64,000 bases of DNA, from contig NZ_JH976537.1 of NCBI RefSeq assembly GCF_000309385.1, positions 5,973,388 through 6,037,387 of the forward strand, given 5' to 3'. Position numbers and translations under genes: made by a program. Source of the DNA: Nodosilinea nodulosa PCC 7104 (GTDB lineage: Bacteria; Cyanobacteriota; Cyanobacteriia; Phormidesmidales; Phormidesmidaceae). This document shows positions 45,121 to 54,079 of this stretch, piece after piece (the first letter of the stretch is position 1; the number at the start of each line of letters is the position of its first letter). A model generated the notes under the pieces. That model had not been told where the DNA came from, did no database searches, and saw only the letters and a list, made by a program, of their open reading frames with translations.

Positions 45121-45989
45121 GCCCCAGGCAGCCTGGGCAGCAGCAGGGTGACGAAGAAGTACACCAGCGCGCCCGTAAACACATAGCTGTCGGTGCGGTC
45201 TAAAATGCCGCCGTGGCCGGGGATGAGAGCGCCAGAGTCTTTCACCCCGGCATCTCGTTTCATCAGCGATTCGGTCAGGTCGCCCAGCAGGCTGGAGGTG
45301 CCGACCATCAGGCCCAGGGCCGCTCCGGTGGCGGGCCAGAGGGGCCACTGTAACCAGTAGCTGCCCACCAGCGCCACCACCATGCTGCCCAGCATGCCAA
45401 AAGCCGCCCCCTCTACGGTTTTCTTGGGGCTAATGTTGGAGAGCGGGGTGCGGCCAATGATTTTTCCGGCGGTATAGGCCCCAATGTCGGCGGCCCAAAT
45501 GCAGGCAAAGGCCAGCAGCGTCACCACCAGCCCGTAGGGCAGCGCCTCCAGAGCCGGAGGCCAGGTTTCGGGCCAGTAGCCGCCCAGGGGCAGAGCCACA
45601 CCCGCATCGCCCAGGTCGCGCAGGCGCACCCAAAAGCTGGGCAGGTAGCCGCCGTAGAACAGGCCCAAAATGGAGGCCGCTACATCGGCAATAGTGGCCA
45701 CCTGGGGCTGAAACAGGAGGTAAAAGCAGATAAAGGTGCCGCTAATGGGCAGCAGCGCATCGGCCAGGGTAGGGGACAGGTGGGCCGTAATCAGCACCAG
45801 CTGGCTCACGACCAGCGTCGTTTTGGTCGCTGGCAAAATGCCCTTGGCCTTCACCAGGGCAAAAATTTCGAGCTGGCCCAGCAAAATAATGACCCCGAAG
45901 CCCAGGGTAAAGTACCAGCCCCCCAAGCCAATCATGGTGAGGGCCACCACGATGGCAACTAATCCGCTAATTATTCGTGACCAGGGCAT
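45117..45989 (-). CDS. cdsA: Phosphatidate cytidylyltransferase
   Basis: A 290-residue, eight-helix membrane enzyme. The CTP-transferase signature sits in the C-terminal part: ADIGAYTAGKIIGRTPLSNISPKKTVEG (~190-217, split here as ADIGAYTAGKIIGR and SPKKTVEG), and SLMKRDAGVKDSGALIPGHG with GGILDRTDS (~246-270). It makes CDP-diacylglycerol from CTP and phosphatidate, the precursor of phosphatidylglycerol, and acts in the inner membrane. Length is typical. Its tail converges on the small 43-residue frame. Confidence 0.95.
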   Translation of the reverse strand: MPWSRIISGLVAIVVALTMIGLGGWYFTLGFGVIILLGQLEIFALVKAKGILPATKTTLVVSQLVLITAHLSPTLADALLPISGTFICFYLLFQPQVATIADVAASILGLFYGGYLPSFWVRLRDLGDAGVALPLGGYWPETWPPALEALPYGLVVTLLAFACIWAADIGAYTAGKIIGRTPLSNISPKKTVEGAAFGMLGSMVVALVGSYWLQWPLWPATGAALGLMVGTSSLLGDLTESLMKRDAGVKDSGALIPGHGGILDRTDSYVFTGALVYFFVTLLLPRLPGA

Positions 45990-46315
45990 AGGCGGGGTAC
46001 GGAGGGGTTAAGTGGGGCGTTACCCCTGAATTGTGGGCAGTGGCTATGGTGAAGCTTATTACACTGTGCCACATTACTCTGCGAGCACCGTCAGAAAACC
46101 AAAGCTTATTGAACTATGCCGGGAAAGACCCGCCCGGGCAGAAGTTCAGGAAATCCACAGGATGATCTTGGATTGGCCCTAGGGCATCATCTCCACCGCT
46201 GCCATCGACCCACCGAGCAGGGGCTACTGGCACTAATGCTGCTGGAAATCAAGCCACCCGCGCCAACTCCCCTGGCTCCCTAGCCCCCCTACCCCCTTGC
46301 GATCGCCAGGCCAAA
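45990..46315. other. 326-bp gap, no supported gene
   Basis: The gap between cdsA and queC (both on the minus strand) contains no ORF with coding character. A stretch near 46247-46305 (AAATCAAGCCAC to CCCCCTTGCGATCG) resembles 31605-31655. Nothing else is recognised. Confidence 0.4.
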
Positions 46316-46993
46316 CTACGGCTGAGTCGCCAGCTCGGGGTAGCCCGCGTCGATCAGGGCGCGATCGCGAATCCGGCAAGAATCACATCGTCCGCAGGGT
46401 TCGGCCCCGCCCTGGTAGCACGACCAGGTTTGCGCGATCGGCACCCTCAGCGCCACGGCCCGACGCACAATATCCACCTTAGAATCCATCACCAGGGGCG
46501 CAATCAGCTTGGGCGCGTGGCCCTCTAGCCCCGCCTTGGACGAAAGCTGCGCCAGCTGTTGAAACGCCGCCAGATACTCGGGCCGACAGTCGGGGTAGCC
46601 GGAATAATCGACCGCATTGATGCCCAAATACACCGCCTCGGCCTGCTTGGCCTCGGCCAGGGCCAGGGCCAGGGCAATGAACACCGTATTGCGCCCCGGC
46701 ACGTAGGTGGAGGGAATGCCCGCCTCGATACCCTCCTGGGGCAGCGGCTGGGCCAGATCGGTGAGCGAAGACGCCCCCCACTGGGCCAGGTTGACATCGA
46801 TGAAGTGGTGGTCTGCGATCGCCAGGTGAGCCGCGATCGCCCGCGCCGCCTCTAGCTCGCGCTGGTGCCGCTGGCCGTAGTTAAACGACAGCGCTACCAG
46901 GTCGTAGCCATCGGCGATCGCCTGGGCGGCAGCAGTGGCCGAGTCGAGACCACCGGAGAGCAGCACAACGGCCTTGGGGTTGGGCTGAGACAT
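46316..46993 (-). CDS. queC: 7-cyano-7-deazaguanine synthase
   Basis: A 225-residue QueC. The ATP-pyrophosphatase loop [15 protein letters not shown] (~9-23), [12 protein letters not shown] (~37-48), [15 protein letters not shown] (~94-108), and the zinc-binding tail [15 protein letters not shown] (~192-206) are all present. It makes preQ0 from 7-carboxy-7-deazaguanine, for tRNA queuosine. No queD/E/F genes are in the window. I looked for a preQ1 riboswitch in 46994-47030 and saw none. Confidence 0.96.
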   Translation of the reverse strand: MSQPNPKAVVLLSGGLDSATAAAQAIADGYDLVALSFNYGQRHQRELEAARAIAAHLAIADHHFIDVNLAQWGASSLTDLAQPLPQEGIEAGIPSTYVPGRNTVFIALALALAEAKQAEAVYLGINAVDYSGYPDCRPEYLAAFQQLAQLSSKAGLEGHAPKLIAPLVMDSKVDIVRRAVALRVPIAQTWSCYQGGAEPCGRCDSCRIRDRALIDAGYPELATQP

Positions 46994-47123
46994 GGGTTAA
47001 CGTTCTCCTGGGCAAGGGCTAAACAGTCATCTGGCCAGACAAGTCAGAAATTGCGGTTCAGCCCTCAATTCTAAAGGGTGACTGAGATCAGGTCAGAGCA
47101 GGGGTGGCATGGGCTACGCTGTG

Positions 47124-47372
47124 CTACTCGACCAGCACGTAGCGGGTGAGCACGCGCATGATTTCGTCGATGCGCCCGGTGGGCTGGGGCTTGCGACCCT
47201 CGCGCACTTCGGCAAAGCCAAGGCGATAGAGTTCGTGGACGATGCGATCGACGCCGTGGGCCGGGCCGATAACCAATATGCGAATGACCTCCCGCCCCGG
47301 CTCGGCAGCGGGTTCGATAGTGACTTGCAGTGCTGGGTCAGCCAGCGCTGAGGGAATAAATGCTTGAGGCAT
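47124..47372 (-). CDS. Small conserved cyanobacterial protein, unknown
   Basis: An 82-residue acidic protein with REVIRILVIGPAHGVDRIVH (~27-46) and LYRLGFAEVREGRKPQPTGR (~48-67), a beta-alpha-beta-like pattern with a C-terminal RIDEIMRVLTRYVLVE. No membrane or signal segment. It resembles small conserved proteins found near housekeeping genes in cyanobacteria. Function unknown. ATG 47372 is the only good start that includes the conserved part. Confidence 0.65.
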   Translation of the reverse strand: MPQAFIPSALADPALQVTIEPAAEPGREVIRILVIGPAHGVDRIVHELYRLGFAEVREGRKPQPTGRIDEIMRVLTRYVLVE

Positions 47373-47476
47373 AGGGAATACAGCAATGTGAATTTACCAA
47401 GCCTAATAATATGCCAACTGGATGTCAACCGTTCGGAACCCTTTCGTTACCTGCAAGGCTCTGAGATCATCGGGGT

Positions 47477-47713
47477 ATGGGAAAAGCAGGCAATGTGCTC
47501 AAGCAAGTTTTGGAGACGCACGACCTTACTCAGTACGGTCTGGCAAAGGCAATGGGAGTTGAACGCACGACGGTCTACCGCTGGGTAAAGGGTGACAGAG
47601 ACCCGTCAGCAGATACGGTAGTAGAAATTGTTGAAGCCTTGAAAAGCCTGAATCCTCAAGCTGCCGAAGATTTCGTGAAGCTGTACTTGGGCGACATGAT
47701 CTCGGATTCGTAG
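47477..47713 (+). CDS. XRE/Cro-type helix-turn-helix protein
   Basis: A 78-residue DNA-binding protein. NVLKQVLETHDLTQYGLAKA (~6-25) and MGVERTTVYRWVKGDRDPSA (~26-45) form a Cro/CI helix-turn-helix with short C-terminal helices. Such stand-alone proteins regulate nearby accessory genes. It is divergent from the 82-residue gene and is the first gene of a stretch with toxin-antitoxin content and lower GC. Confidence 0.85.
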   Translation: MGKAGNVLKQVLETHDLTQYGLAKAMGVERTTVYRWVKGDRDPSADTVVEIVEALKSLNPQAAEDFVKLYLGDMISDS

Positions 47714-47812
47714 ATATGCATACTACTGGTGATAGGACGCTCTAGAACCGTGAAGATTCCTGAAATTGGGCATCCTGAACGAAATAGTGAATAGGTTTAC
47801 TCGGTGCCCCCC

Positions 47813-49093
47813 ATGACGGACTCTCTCAAAGCCGCTGCAAAAGCAGGGGATATCAAAGCGCTCGAAGGTCTCATGAACAAATCCTTTGAGTCGAAGGGAG
47901 TAACGGTTCGGGTGACTAGCTCAGGTTCACTCCTCAAGGTAGTAGTGCGTGGCAAAGAAGCACCCGATAAGGCACTGCTACCAACCATTCAGAGGGGATT
48001 AGCTAGCATCAACCCCAGCGGTTTTGATCAGGTTGTAGTTACGGCAAGAGCCATAGGAAAAGCTGATGCCTGGTCCCAACGGTGGGACTTACCGAGAAAA
48101 ACGCCAGCAGAATCGTTGTCCATCGCTGATAGCTCGTTACCAGCATCTAAGGCCACTGTAAAAGTTCTAGCTAGCAACGAGACGCCAAAATCTTGGCATC
48201 AAAAAAACTGGCTGATTATTAGCCTATTGGTACTTTTTCCTCCCGTAGGCATTCCGCTTACCTGGATGAGCAAATGGCCTAGATCTAGCAAAATATGTGC
48301 ATCAATTTTTAGTGGAATTTGGTTTTTAGCCCTCCTTGTACAACAACCTAAAAATACACAACCCACAATTGCTCAGGAAGAGACTCAAGCCACGGTACCA
48401 GAGGTAGTAACGAAAGTAGAACCACAAGAATTTGAAGAACCATCTGAAAGCACTGCTGTTGATCCCGAGAAGTTTGTTACTGCTTCTCAGGAAGGAGACA
48501 TAGCCACTGTTAAAGCTATGTTAGCAGCAGGCATTAGTCCTGATACGACCAATAAAGTAGGAAATAGTGCTCTATCCGTGGCTGCTAGTAGAGGTAATTT
48601 TGAAGTTGTACAAGCCATAGTAGCCGTTGGGCCTAGTCAAGCTACAAAGGACGTTGCTCTTCATGAATCTACTCTTGGAACTTCGGAAGTGACTACTTTT
48701 CTGTTGCGCAATGGAGCAAACCCACGATATATCTATACTAGTAAGATTGATGGAGAAACATGGCCAGCTCTTTATACGGCTGCTAGATTTGGTACTCCAG
48801 AGCAGGTAAAAGCATTGCTAGCAGCTGGCGCATCGTGGGATCAACTCAGTCAACAGCAGGCTAATGATGCTTTGCGGGGTGCATCTTGTGGTGGATGGCC
48901 TTTCATTGTAAAAGAGTTATTGGCCATGGGAGCTGATCCCAATAACATGAATGAGTTCGAGGATGAGAGCCCTCTAATACTCGCTACTAGTGAAGCTTGC
49001 AGAATGCGAGATTTAGATACGCAAGAAGTAGCATCAGAATCTCGTCAACACGATCAAGTAGTACAAATACTCAAAGCTGCTGGAGCAAAATGA
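47813..49093 (+). CDS. Ankyrin-repeat protein with a membrane segment
   Basis: A 426-residue protein. The N-terminal domain (DSLKAAAKAGDIKALEGLMN, then RVTSSGSLLKVVVRGKEAPD) is of a type common at the front of multidomain cyanobacterial proteins. Two membrane helices (~130-150, ~165-180) follow, then an acidic Thr/Glu linker and four or five ankyrin repeats (~222-425; VKAMLAAGISPDTTNKVGNS, VKALLAAGAS, VKELLAMGADPNN). The ankyrin part is probably extracytoplasmic or cytoplasmic depending on topology. Third-position AT content is higher than its neighbours. Function unknown. ATG 47813. Confidence 0.8.
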   Translation: MTDSLKAAAKAGDIKALEGLMNKSFESKGVTVRVTSSGSLLKVVVRGKEAPDKALLPTIQRGLASINPSGFDQVVVTARAIGKADAWSQRWDLPRKTPAESLSIADSSLPASKATVKVLASNETPKSWHQKNWLIISLLVLFPPVGIPLTWMSKWPRSSKICASIFSGIWFLALLVQQPKNTQPTIAQEETQATVPEVVTKVEPQEFEEPSESTAVDPEKFVTASQEGDIATVKAMLAAGISPDTTNKVGNSALSVAASRGNFEVVQAIVAVGPSQATKDVALHESTLGTSEVTTFLLRNGANPRYIYTSKIDGETWPALYTAARFGTPEQVKALLAAGASWDQLSQQQANDALRGASCGGWPFIVKELLAMGADPNNMNEFEDESPLILATSEACRMRDLDTQEVASESRQHDQVVQILKAAGAK

Positions 49094-49282
49094 GGATGAG
49101 ATTTAAGGAATGCCATCTTTAATAAGTAGAGTAGGCATTACCCACCATTAAATTTAAGCTGCTTAAGTTAGCCTAATCCTCCTAAAAACCAGTACAGTTC
49201 AGCAGGTTGCATTGAGGCGATTTGCGAAAGCAAGAGCCTGCGATCGCTATAATAGGCGCAAGTTTCTACACTGCCTGCTGCC

Positions 49283-49495
49283 ATGACCTCCCAACAACTC
49301 GAAGAGCGCTCTCAGCACCTCGAAGCCCGAGTTGCGGCCCTAGAGGCAGAACTGGCACAGCTCAAACAGGTGTTGTCTAGCCTTCTGCAAAAGCCCGCCC
49401 CCTGGTGGCTACAGATCGCAGGCAGCTTTGAACACGATCCGACCTTTGATGCTGCGACCAGCTTTGGGCAAGACTGGCGCAAGAGCGCTGACTAG
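49283..49495 (+). CDS. Antitoxin-like small protein of a PIN pair
   Basis: A 70-residue protein with an N-terminal coiled coil (LEERSQHLEARVAALEAELA) and a C-terminal toxin-binding-like tail (WWLQIAGSFEHDPTFDAATS, then FGQDWRKSAD). The tail 'GxFxxDPxFDExxxxGxxWR' is typical of antitoxins that precede cyanobacterial PIN toxins. It lies 15 bp before the toxin gene. A HIP1 site and TATAATAGG lie upstream (about 49245-49256). Confidence 0.8.
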   Translation: MTSQQLEERSQHLEARVAALEAELAQLKQVLSSLLQKPAPWWLQIAGSFEHDPTFDAATSFGQDWRKSAD

Positions 49496-49510
49496 GTAAC
49501 CTGCTGCAGC

Positions 49511-49933
49511 ATGTACATCCTCGATACTGATCACCTCAGTTTTATTCAGCGCAAGAACTTGGCAGGTCAACGCATTTTACAAAGACTGGCTGCCATCGCA
49601 GGAGCCGAAGTAGCTGTCACCGTCATCACCTACGAAGAACAACTCAGAGGGCGGCTGCGGGTTGTCGCTGGGGCAAAAACAGTTGAAGAGCAGGTTTCTG
49701 CCTATCACTGGCTGCAACAACTGGCCCTTGACTACACTGCAATCGCCATCATGCCCTTTGACGAACCTGCCGCCCAAGCATACCGACGGTTACGAAAAGC
49801 TTACCCTCGCCTAGGCACCATGGATCTCAAAATTGCGGCGATCGCAATTTCTCGCCGGGCAACTCTTCTGACCCGAAATACCTCAGACTTTGAGCAAATA
49901 GCAGATCTATTATTTGAAAACTGGTCAATTTGA
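49511..49933 (+). CDS. vapC: PIN-domain toxin, VapC type
   Basis: A 140-residue PIN ribonuclease. MYILDTDHLSFIQRKN (Asp ~5), VTVITYEEQLRGRL (Glu ~42), LGTMDLKIAAIAI (Asp ~104), LTRNTSDFEQIADL (Asp ~121). Acidic residues are all present, so it looks functional. It pairs with the coiled-coil antitoxin just upstream. The family cleaves RNA; the target is not predictable. It is separate from the pair at 21.2-21.9 kb and not closely similar in sequence. Confidence 0.92.
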   Translation: MYILDTDHLSFIQRKNLAGQRILQRLAAIAGAEVAVTVITYEEQLRGRLRVVAGAKTVEEQVSAYHWLQQLALDYTAIAIMPFDEPAAQAYRRLRKAYPRLGTMDLKIAAIAISRRATLLTRNTSDFEQIADLLFENWSI

Positions 49934-50031
49934 TAGCTCGACTAACCGGCTGCTGTGGGGCGATCGCCCCTTCCCCCACCGCCATCAGTGCCCCCACTGC
50001 CGTAGCTGCGATCAGTAGATATCATACTGAT

Positions 50032-50364
50032 ATGCTCACCCAAACCACCATTCAACAAATTGCCGATCGCATAGCCGATCGCTTCAGCCCAGAGAAAATC
50101 ATCCTCTTTGGCAGCTACGCCCGTGGTGAAGTCCACGACCACAGCGATTTAGACCTCCTTATCGTTATGGCAACCCTACCCCCACGGGGCCAGCGCAGTG
50201 CGCCTATCCTCAAAATGCTAGGCCAAGACTATGCCGACCCCATTGACGTTGTGGTTCGCTCAGCCCAGGCACTCAAAGATTGGGAACAGGTACCCGGCAG
50301 CTTTGCCCACCAGGTGCTCACCGAAGGAATTGTGCTCTATGAACGCCAAAAGCAACCTGCCTGA
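50032..50364 (+). CDS. MNT-type nucleotidyltransferase (antitoxin of HEPN pair)
   Basis: A 110-residue minimal nucleotidyltransferase. The GSYARGEVHDHSDLDLLIVM motif (~32-51) has the GSxxxG and DxD of pol-beta-type nucleotidyltransferases, and DPIDVVVRS (~75-83) a third Asp. In MNT/HEPN systems this protein neutralises the HEPN RNase, in characterised cases by adding AMP to it. It overlaps the HEPN gene start by 26 bases. ATG 50032. Confidence 0.88.
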   Translation: MLTQTTIQQIADRIADRFSPEKIILFGSYARGEVHDHSDLDLLIVMATLPPRGQRSAPILKMLGQDYADPIDVVVRSAQALKDWEQVPGSFAHQVLTEGIVLYERQKQPA

Positions 50365-50536
50365 AGCCTGGTTTGCCAAAGCAGAAGCTGGTCTACAAGC
50401 AGCTGAGCTTCTGCTCAATACAACCACTCCTTTGCTGGATATTGTCTGTTACCACGCCCAGCAATGTGCTGAGAAATACCTTAAAGGTTATCTCGTTTTA
50501 TTTCTTAGACAGCAGCGCCCTGGTCAATCAAGGTAG
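50339..50536 (+). pseudogene. HEPN-domain gene, truncated after ~55 residues
   Basis: The sequence begins MNAKSNLPEAWFAKAEAGLQ and continues to IVCYHAQQCAEKYLKGYLV, the first two helices of an HEPN domain (normal length ~125-135). After KGYLV it turns into unrelated LFLRQQRPGQSR and stops. The catalytic Arg-x4-6-His motif lies in the missing part. The +1 frame across the break reads YFLDSSALV, which looks like the start of a PIN domain, so a deletion may have joined two toxin genes. The MNT partner is left without an active toxin. Confidence 0.7.
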
Positions 50537-50713
50537 GCACAAAGCTATGGGCAGCCAAACCATACCCATTGCTGAATTTTGGTAAGGCGCTGATGCTGAG
50601 TGCCAAACCCAATCAACGCCTTGCGATAGAGAAGACCCACCCCCTAGGGCTGATTCGGCTAGAGCGCTCAGCCGAGTACAAATAGAGTACTAATTTCGTT
50701 GAGACTGTATTCT

Positions 50714-51163
50714 ATGATGCTAAATTCTTTGACCGAGTCGCTGGCGATTGCAGGCCGCTGGATGGCCAAAGCCCTAATGGGCGTCATGGCCGTGGCGCTG
50801 CTGTGGCAGGGCGCATTTGCTGCCAACCTCTCGGCCATGGCCGCCCCTACGCACAGCACGCTGATTGCAGCGGCAGACGTGGGTAGCGAAGCTCAGGGCA
50901 AAGCCAGCAAAGACGCCGGACGCACCAAGGGCTTTGTTCGCGACGCCAGAGATACCGTTAAGCAAGCGGCCTCCGACAATGCCCGCAAGGTCGATCGCGC
51001 CACCGACAGCAACAGTGCGATCGCAGACAAAGCCAAGCGCGATGCCGATCGCATTCAAGAGCGGGCCGATAAAGACGCCAGCCGCACCCAAGACGCCGTT
51101 GACAACACCAAAAACGCCATCGAAAACGCCATTGACAACGTTAAAGATGCCTTTGGTAACTAG
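50714..51163 (+). CDS. Exported LEA/apolipoprotein-like helical protein
   Basis: A 149-residue protein. A long signal segment (AKALMGVMAVALLWQGAFAA) ends near residue 37. The mature part (~60-149) is a charged repeat of 11-residue-like units (AKRDADRIQERADKDASRTQ, then NTKNAIENAIDNVKDAFGN) of the amphipathic helical LEA/ApoA type. Stress-protection or membrane-associated roles are usual for such sequences. It is followed by an intrinsic terminator. ATG 50714. Confidence 0.75.
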   Translation: MMLNSLTESLAIAGRWMAKALMGVMAVALLWQGAFAANLSAMAAPTHSTLIAAADVGSEAQGKASKDAGRTKGFVRDARDTVKQAASDNARKVDRATDSNSAIADKAKRDADRIQERADKDASRTQDAVDNTKNAIENAIDNVKDAFGN

Positions 51164-51264
51164 GCCTTAAGCAGCCAAGGATAGCCTGGTTGGAGGGTGA
51201 CTCTTCGGAGCTAGTGAGTCTTTAGAGCCAACGCTTTGGGCCAGGCAACATTAAAAGTCGAGAG

Positions 51265-51294
51265 AGGCACGGGTGAATAACCTGTGCCTTTTTT
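51265..51294 (+). terminator. Intrinsic terminator downstream of the LEA-like gene
   Basis: AGGCACGGGT and ACCTGTGCCT pair over ten bases with one G-U, separated by five bases and followed by six Ts (51289-51294). It is a good Rho-independent terminator about 100 bp after the stop and before miaB. Confidence 0.8.
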
Positions 51295-51404
51295 GGGCGA
51301 TCGTATCGACGATTGGTATGACTGGACGAATTTAGCCATTAACTCCGGTGATGCAGAGCCATAGCGCTAAAATAGGAAGCTGCGTTGTTGCTATACCCAG
51401 ACCT

Positions 51405-52766
51405 ATGGCCGGTTCTGCTCGTCAATATCACATCACCACCTTCGGCTGCCAGATGAACAAGGCCGACTCCGAGCGGATGGGCGGCATTCTCGACACCATG
51501 GGCCTGACCTGGACCGACGACCCCTACGATGCCGATGTGGTGCTCTACAACACCTGCACCATTCGCGACAACGCCGAGCAAAAAGTCTACTCGTACCTGG
51601 GTCGCCAGGCCAAGCGCAAGCACGAAAACCCCGACCTGACGCTGATTGTGGCCGGGTGCGTCGCCCAGCAGGAGGGCGAGGCCCTGCTGCGTCGGGTGCC
51701 CGAGCTGGATTTGGTGATGGGGCCGCAGCATGCCAACCGCCTGCAAGATTTGCTGGAGCAGGTGTTCGACGGCAACCAGGTGGTGGCCACCGAAGAGGTG
51801 GACATTATGGAAGACATCACCAAGCCCCGGCGCGACAGCACCATTACCGCCTGGGTGAACGTAATCTACGGCTGCAACGAGCGCTGCACCTACTGCGTGG
51901 TGCCGGGGGTGCGCGGCGTCGAGCAGTCGCGCACCCCAGAGGCCATCCGCGCCGAAATGGAGGAACTGGGCCGCCAGGGCTTCAAAGAAGTGACGCTGCT
52001 GGGCCAAAACATCGACGCCTACGGGCGCGACCTGCCCGGTTCCACCGCCGACGGCAGGCACCAGCACACCTTCACCGACCTGCTGTACTTCGTCCACGAT
52101 GTGCCCGGCATCCAGCGCATTCGCTTTGCCACCAGCCACCCCCGCTACTTTACCGAGCGGCTGGTTCGCGCCTGCGCCGAATTGCCCAAGGTGTGCGAGC
52201 ATTTCCACATTCCCTTTCAGTCGGGCGACAACGATGTACTGAAAGCCATGGCGCGGGGCTACACCCACGAGAAGTATCGCCGCATTATCGACACCGTGCG
52301 CCGCTACATGCCCGACGCGGCAATCAGCGCCGATGCGATCGTCGGCTTCCCCGGCGAAACCGAGGAGCAGTTTCAGCGCACCATGGAGCTGGTCAACGAC
52401 ATCGCCTTCGACCAGCTCAACACGGCGGCCTACTCGCCCCGCCCCGGCACCCCGGCGGCCCTGTGGGAAAACCAGCTGAGCGAGGAGGTGAAGAGCGATC
52501 GCCTCCAGCGCCTCAACCATTTGGTGAATACCAAAGCCGCCGAACGCTCCCAACGCTATGCGGGCCGCACCGAAGAAGTGCTGGTCGAAGCCATCAATCC
52601 CAAAGACCCCTCCCAGGTGATGGGCCGCACTCGCGGCAACCGCCTGGCTTTCTTTGCGGGCGATTTTGCGGCCCTGAAGGGCGAGCTGGTGCAGGTTAAA
52701 ATTACCGAAGTGCGCCCCTTTAGCCTGACGGGGGAACCCATTCAGGCATTAGTCACCGCTGGATAG
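51405..52766 (+). CDS. miaB: tRNA-2-methylthio-N6-dimethylallyladenosine synthase
   Basis: A 453-residue radical-SAM methylthiotransferase. N-terminal UPF0004 domain with the auxiliary cluster Cys in [14 protein letters not shown] (~11-24), [12 protein letters not shown] (~46-57) and [10 protein letters not shown] (~81-90). The radical-SAM motif [14 protein letters not shown] (~155-168) has C-x3-C-x2-C. A TRAM domain (~375-440) closes the protein. It adds the methylthio group to i6A37 in tRNA. ATG 51405 gives the usual length; the frame opens upstream at 51348. Confidence 0.96.
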   Translation: MAGSARQYHITTFGCQMNKADSERMGGILDTMGLTWTDDPYDADVVLYNTCTIRDNAEQKVYSYLGRQAKRKHENPDLTLIVAGCVAQQEGEALLRRVPELDLVMGPQHANRLQDLLEQVFDGNQVVATEEVDIMEDITKPRRDSTITAWVNVIYGCNERCTYCVVPGVRGVEQSRTPEAIRAEMEELGRQGFKEVTLLGQNIDAYGRDLPGSTADGRHQHTFTDLLYFVHDVPGIQRIRFATSHPRYFTERLVRACAELPKVCEHFHIPFQSGDNDVLKAMARGYTHEKYRRIIDTVRRYMPDAAISADAIVGFPGETEEQFQRTMELVNDIAFDQLNTAAYSPRPGTPAALWENQLSEEVKSDRLQRLNHLVNTKAAERSQRYAGRTEEVLVEAINPKDPSQVMGRTRGNRLAFFAGDFAALKGELVQVKITEVRPFSLTGEPIQALVTAG

Positions 52767-52880
52767 GCCAACACAAAAAAGATGATTTGGGTCATCAGGT
52801 GAAAACAACTCGGTACTTTGGTGAGCAAGTTCTTGCTAGACGCCCCTATATCCAGCGATCAGTTTAAAGGGGCCTCAGCC

Positions 52881-53111
52881 ATGAAGTTTCACTACTATCC
52901 TGAAACCGATTCGCTCTATATCGGCTTGTTAGATCAGCCCAGTATGGACTCCCAAGAAGTGCCAAACGGCATTGTGCTGGATTTTGATGCAGAGGGGCGT
53001 CTGGTGGGCCTAGATATCGATCAGGCCAGTCAGGTGGTTGATTTATCTAAACTTGAAGCCAGCTCTCTACCCATCGCATCATTATCTTTAGAAGGACAAT
53101 CCGCCGCCTAA
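52881..53111 (+). CDS. DUF2283 family small protein
   Basis: A 76-residue protein. MKFHYYPETDSLYIGLLDQP, then VPNGIVLDFDAEGRLVGLDI, matches DUF2283 ('YDxExDxLYI ... D-x-G-x-VGIEI'). These small proteins often sit in toxin-antitoxin-like settings beside DUF4258-type partners, but no intact partner follows here. ATG 52881 is preceded by AAAGGGG. The 970-bp stretch after it holds a decayed toxin-antitoxin pair on the other strand. Confidence 0.85.
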   Translation: MKFHYYPETDSLYIGLLDQPSMDSQEVPNGIVLDFDAEGRLVGLDIDQASQVVDLSKLEASSLPIASLSLEGQSAA

Positions 53112-53273
53112 AGAAAGCAGATTGCTTCGCTGGGAAGCCAGAGATTATTGTTACGCCTCCAAAAATCCGCTTTCTGGTTAGTCACCTAGTACCACAAGGA
53201 GCACGAGGTTTTTTAGATTTCGCTGAGAAACAGCAGGAGAATATCTTCAATCGTAACCGCTGGCTAGCAATGC

Positions 53274-53549
53274 TTATTTCTTCCCGAGTAACTTATCGTA
53301 CTCGGCATGGAAACCAATCCAAAACCAGACAATTTTGTCCTCTTTTACCTTCATAATGCCTAAAGCTCGCCAGCCAATACCTACTCTGACCGACCACAGA
53401 TTATCCCTGGCGTTGATCTACTTAACCTCAAGGCTTGGGTGGGATGAGTTATTCTTCCACAGTTTGTAGTCTTTCCTAGCGGTTTCTCTAACCCGTTGGG
53501 GCAGGTTGAGAAAAAGCTTTCGGAAGTCATGGGTTCTCGACTATTTCAT
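53274..53549 (-). pseudogene. RelE/ParE-type toxin with two in-frame TAG codons
   Basis: Read from ATG 53549, the frame carries a RelE/ParE-like protein of 91 codons: FRKLFLNLPQRVRETARKDY, KLWKNNSSHPSLEVK, WSVRVGIGWRALGI, IVWFWIGFHAEYDKLLGKK. It is interrupted by TAG at codon 3 and TAG at about codon 44, with no frameshift anywhere. Such toxins are ribosome-dependent mRNases. The gene overlaps the remnant of its antitoxin by 23 bases. Confidence 0.8.
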
Positions 53550-53774
53550 TAGTCTTCGCAAAGCCCTTCTCTTCGGTTTCGCCAGCGTCGTCTTCAGCAA
53601 GGGCTGCTAAAGCCATGCTGGTGAGAATGTCTGATCCACATCTGAGGCTGATAAGGTCTTTTGCCAGAGCAGTTCACTCTGGACGTCGTCTAGCAATTGT
53701 TGGGCAAGTTTGTTTTATAGATCGCCGGGAAGTTTTTGTGCTGCTTGAAAGGCTTGTTCTAGAAGGGTAGTCAT
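53527..53774 (-). pseudogene. Decayed antitoxin partner of the RelE-type remnant
   Basis: From ATG 53774: MTTLLEQAFQAAQKLPGDL, then a TAA at codon 20, then NKLAQQLLDDVQSELLWQKT. A frameshift follows near 53640-53660 before the tail MALAALAEDDAGETEEKGFA. The shape matches the antitoxins that precede this toxin type in cyanobacteria. Upstream, TATAAAGGAGACACA still holds a good Shine-Dalgarno. The total span is not a multiple of three, confirming the lesion. Confidence 0.75.
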
Positions 53775-54079
53775 TGTGTCTCCTTTATATAGATACTGCA
53801 CCGTGTTGTTGAGCTCTAGATACTAACAGAGAAGCCAGATTGCTTGGCTCGATGCCAGATAAGAAACGAATACATCGCGGCTTACCTAAGCCTCTACCTC
53901 AACCTCAGCAGATAGAGTTTTTAGTTTAGAGCAAACCTAGGCATGCCAATGAAGGGCGCAGGGTAGCCGCCGCCGTTGAAGACCTAAATGCCAATTCCTT
54001 AGCCAGGCTCACAAAAAAATAGAAGGGCCAGGTGAAACCTTCGTGAACTGCTAGACTATCGCCTCTCACCCATAGCCTA
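53775..54079. other. 305-bp stretch, no supported gene
   Basis: Beyond the promoter of the decayed antitoxin (TATATAGATAC near 53786-53796 on the plus strand) I see no coding frame, repeat or RNA here. It ends at the stop codon of the PATAN-domain gene. Confidence 0.4.

Noticed and set aside
46994-47123. Possible preQ1 riboswitch upstream of queC
   Set aside because: I looked for a small H-type pseudoknot pattern with an A-rich tail near the queC start and did not find one.
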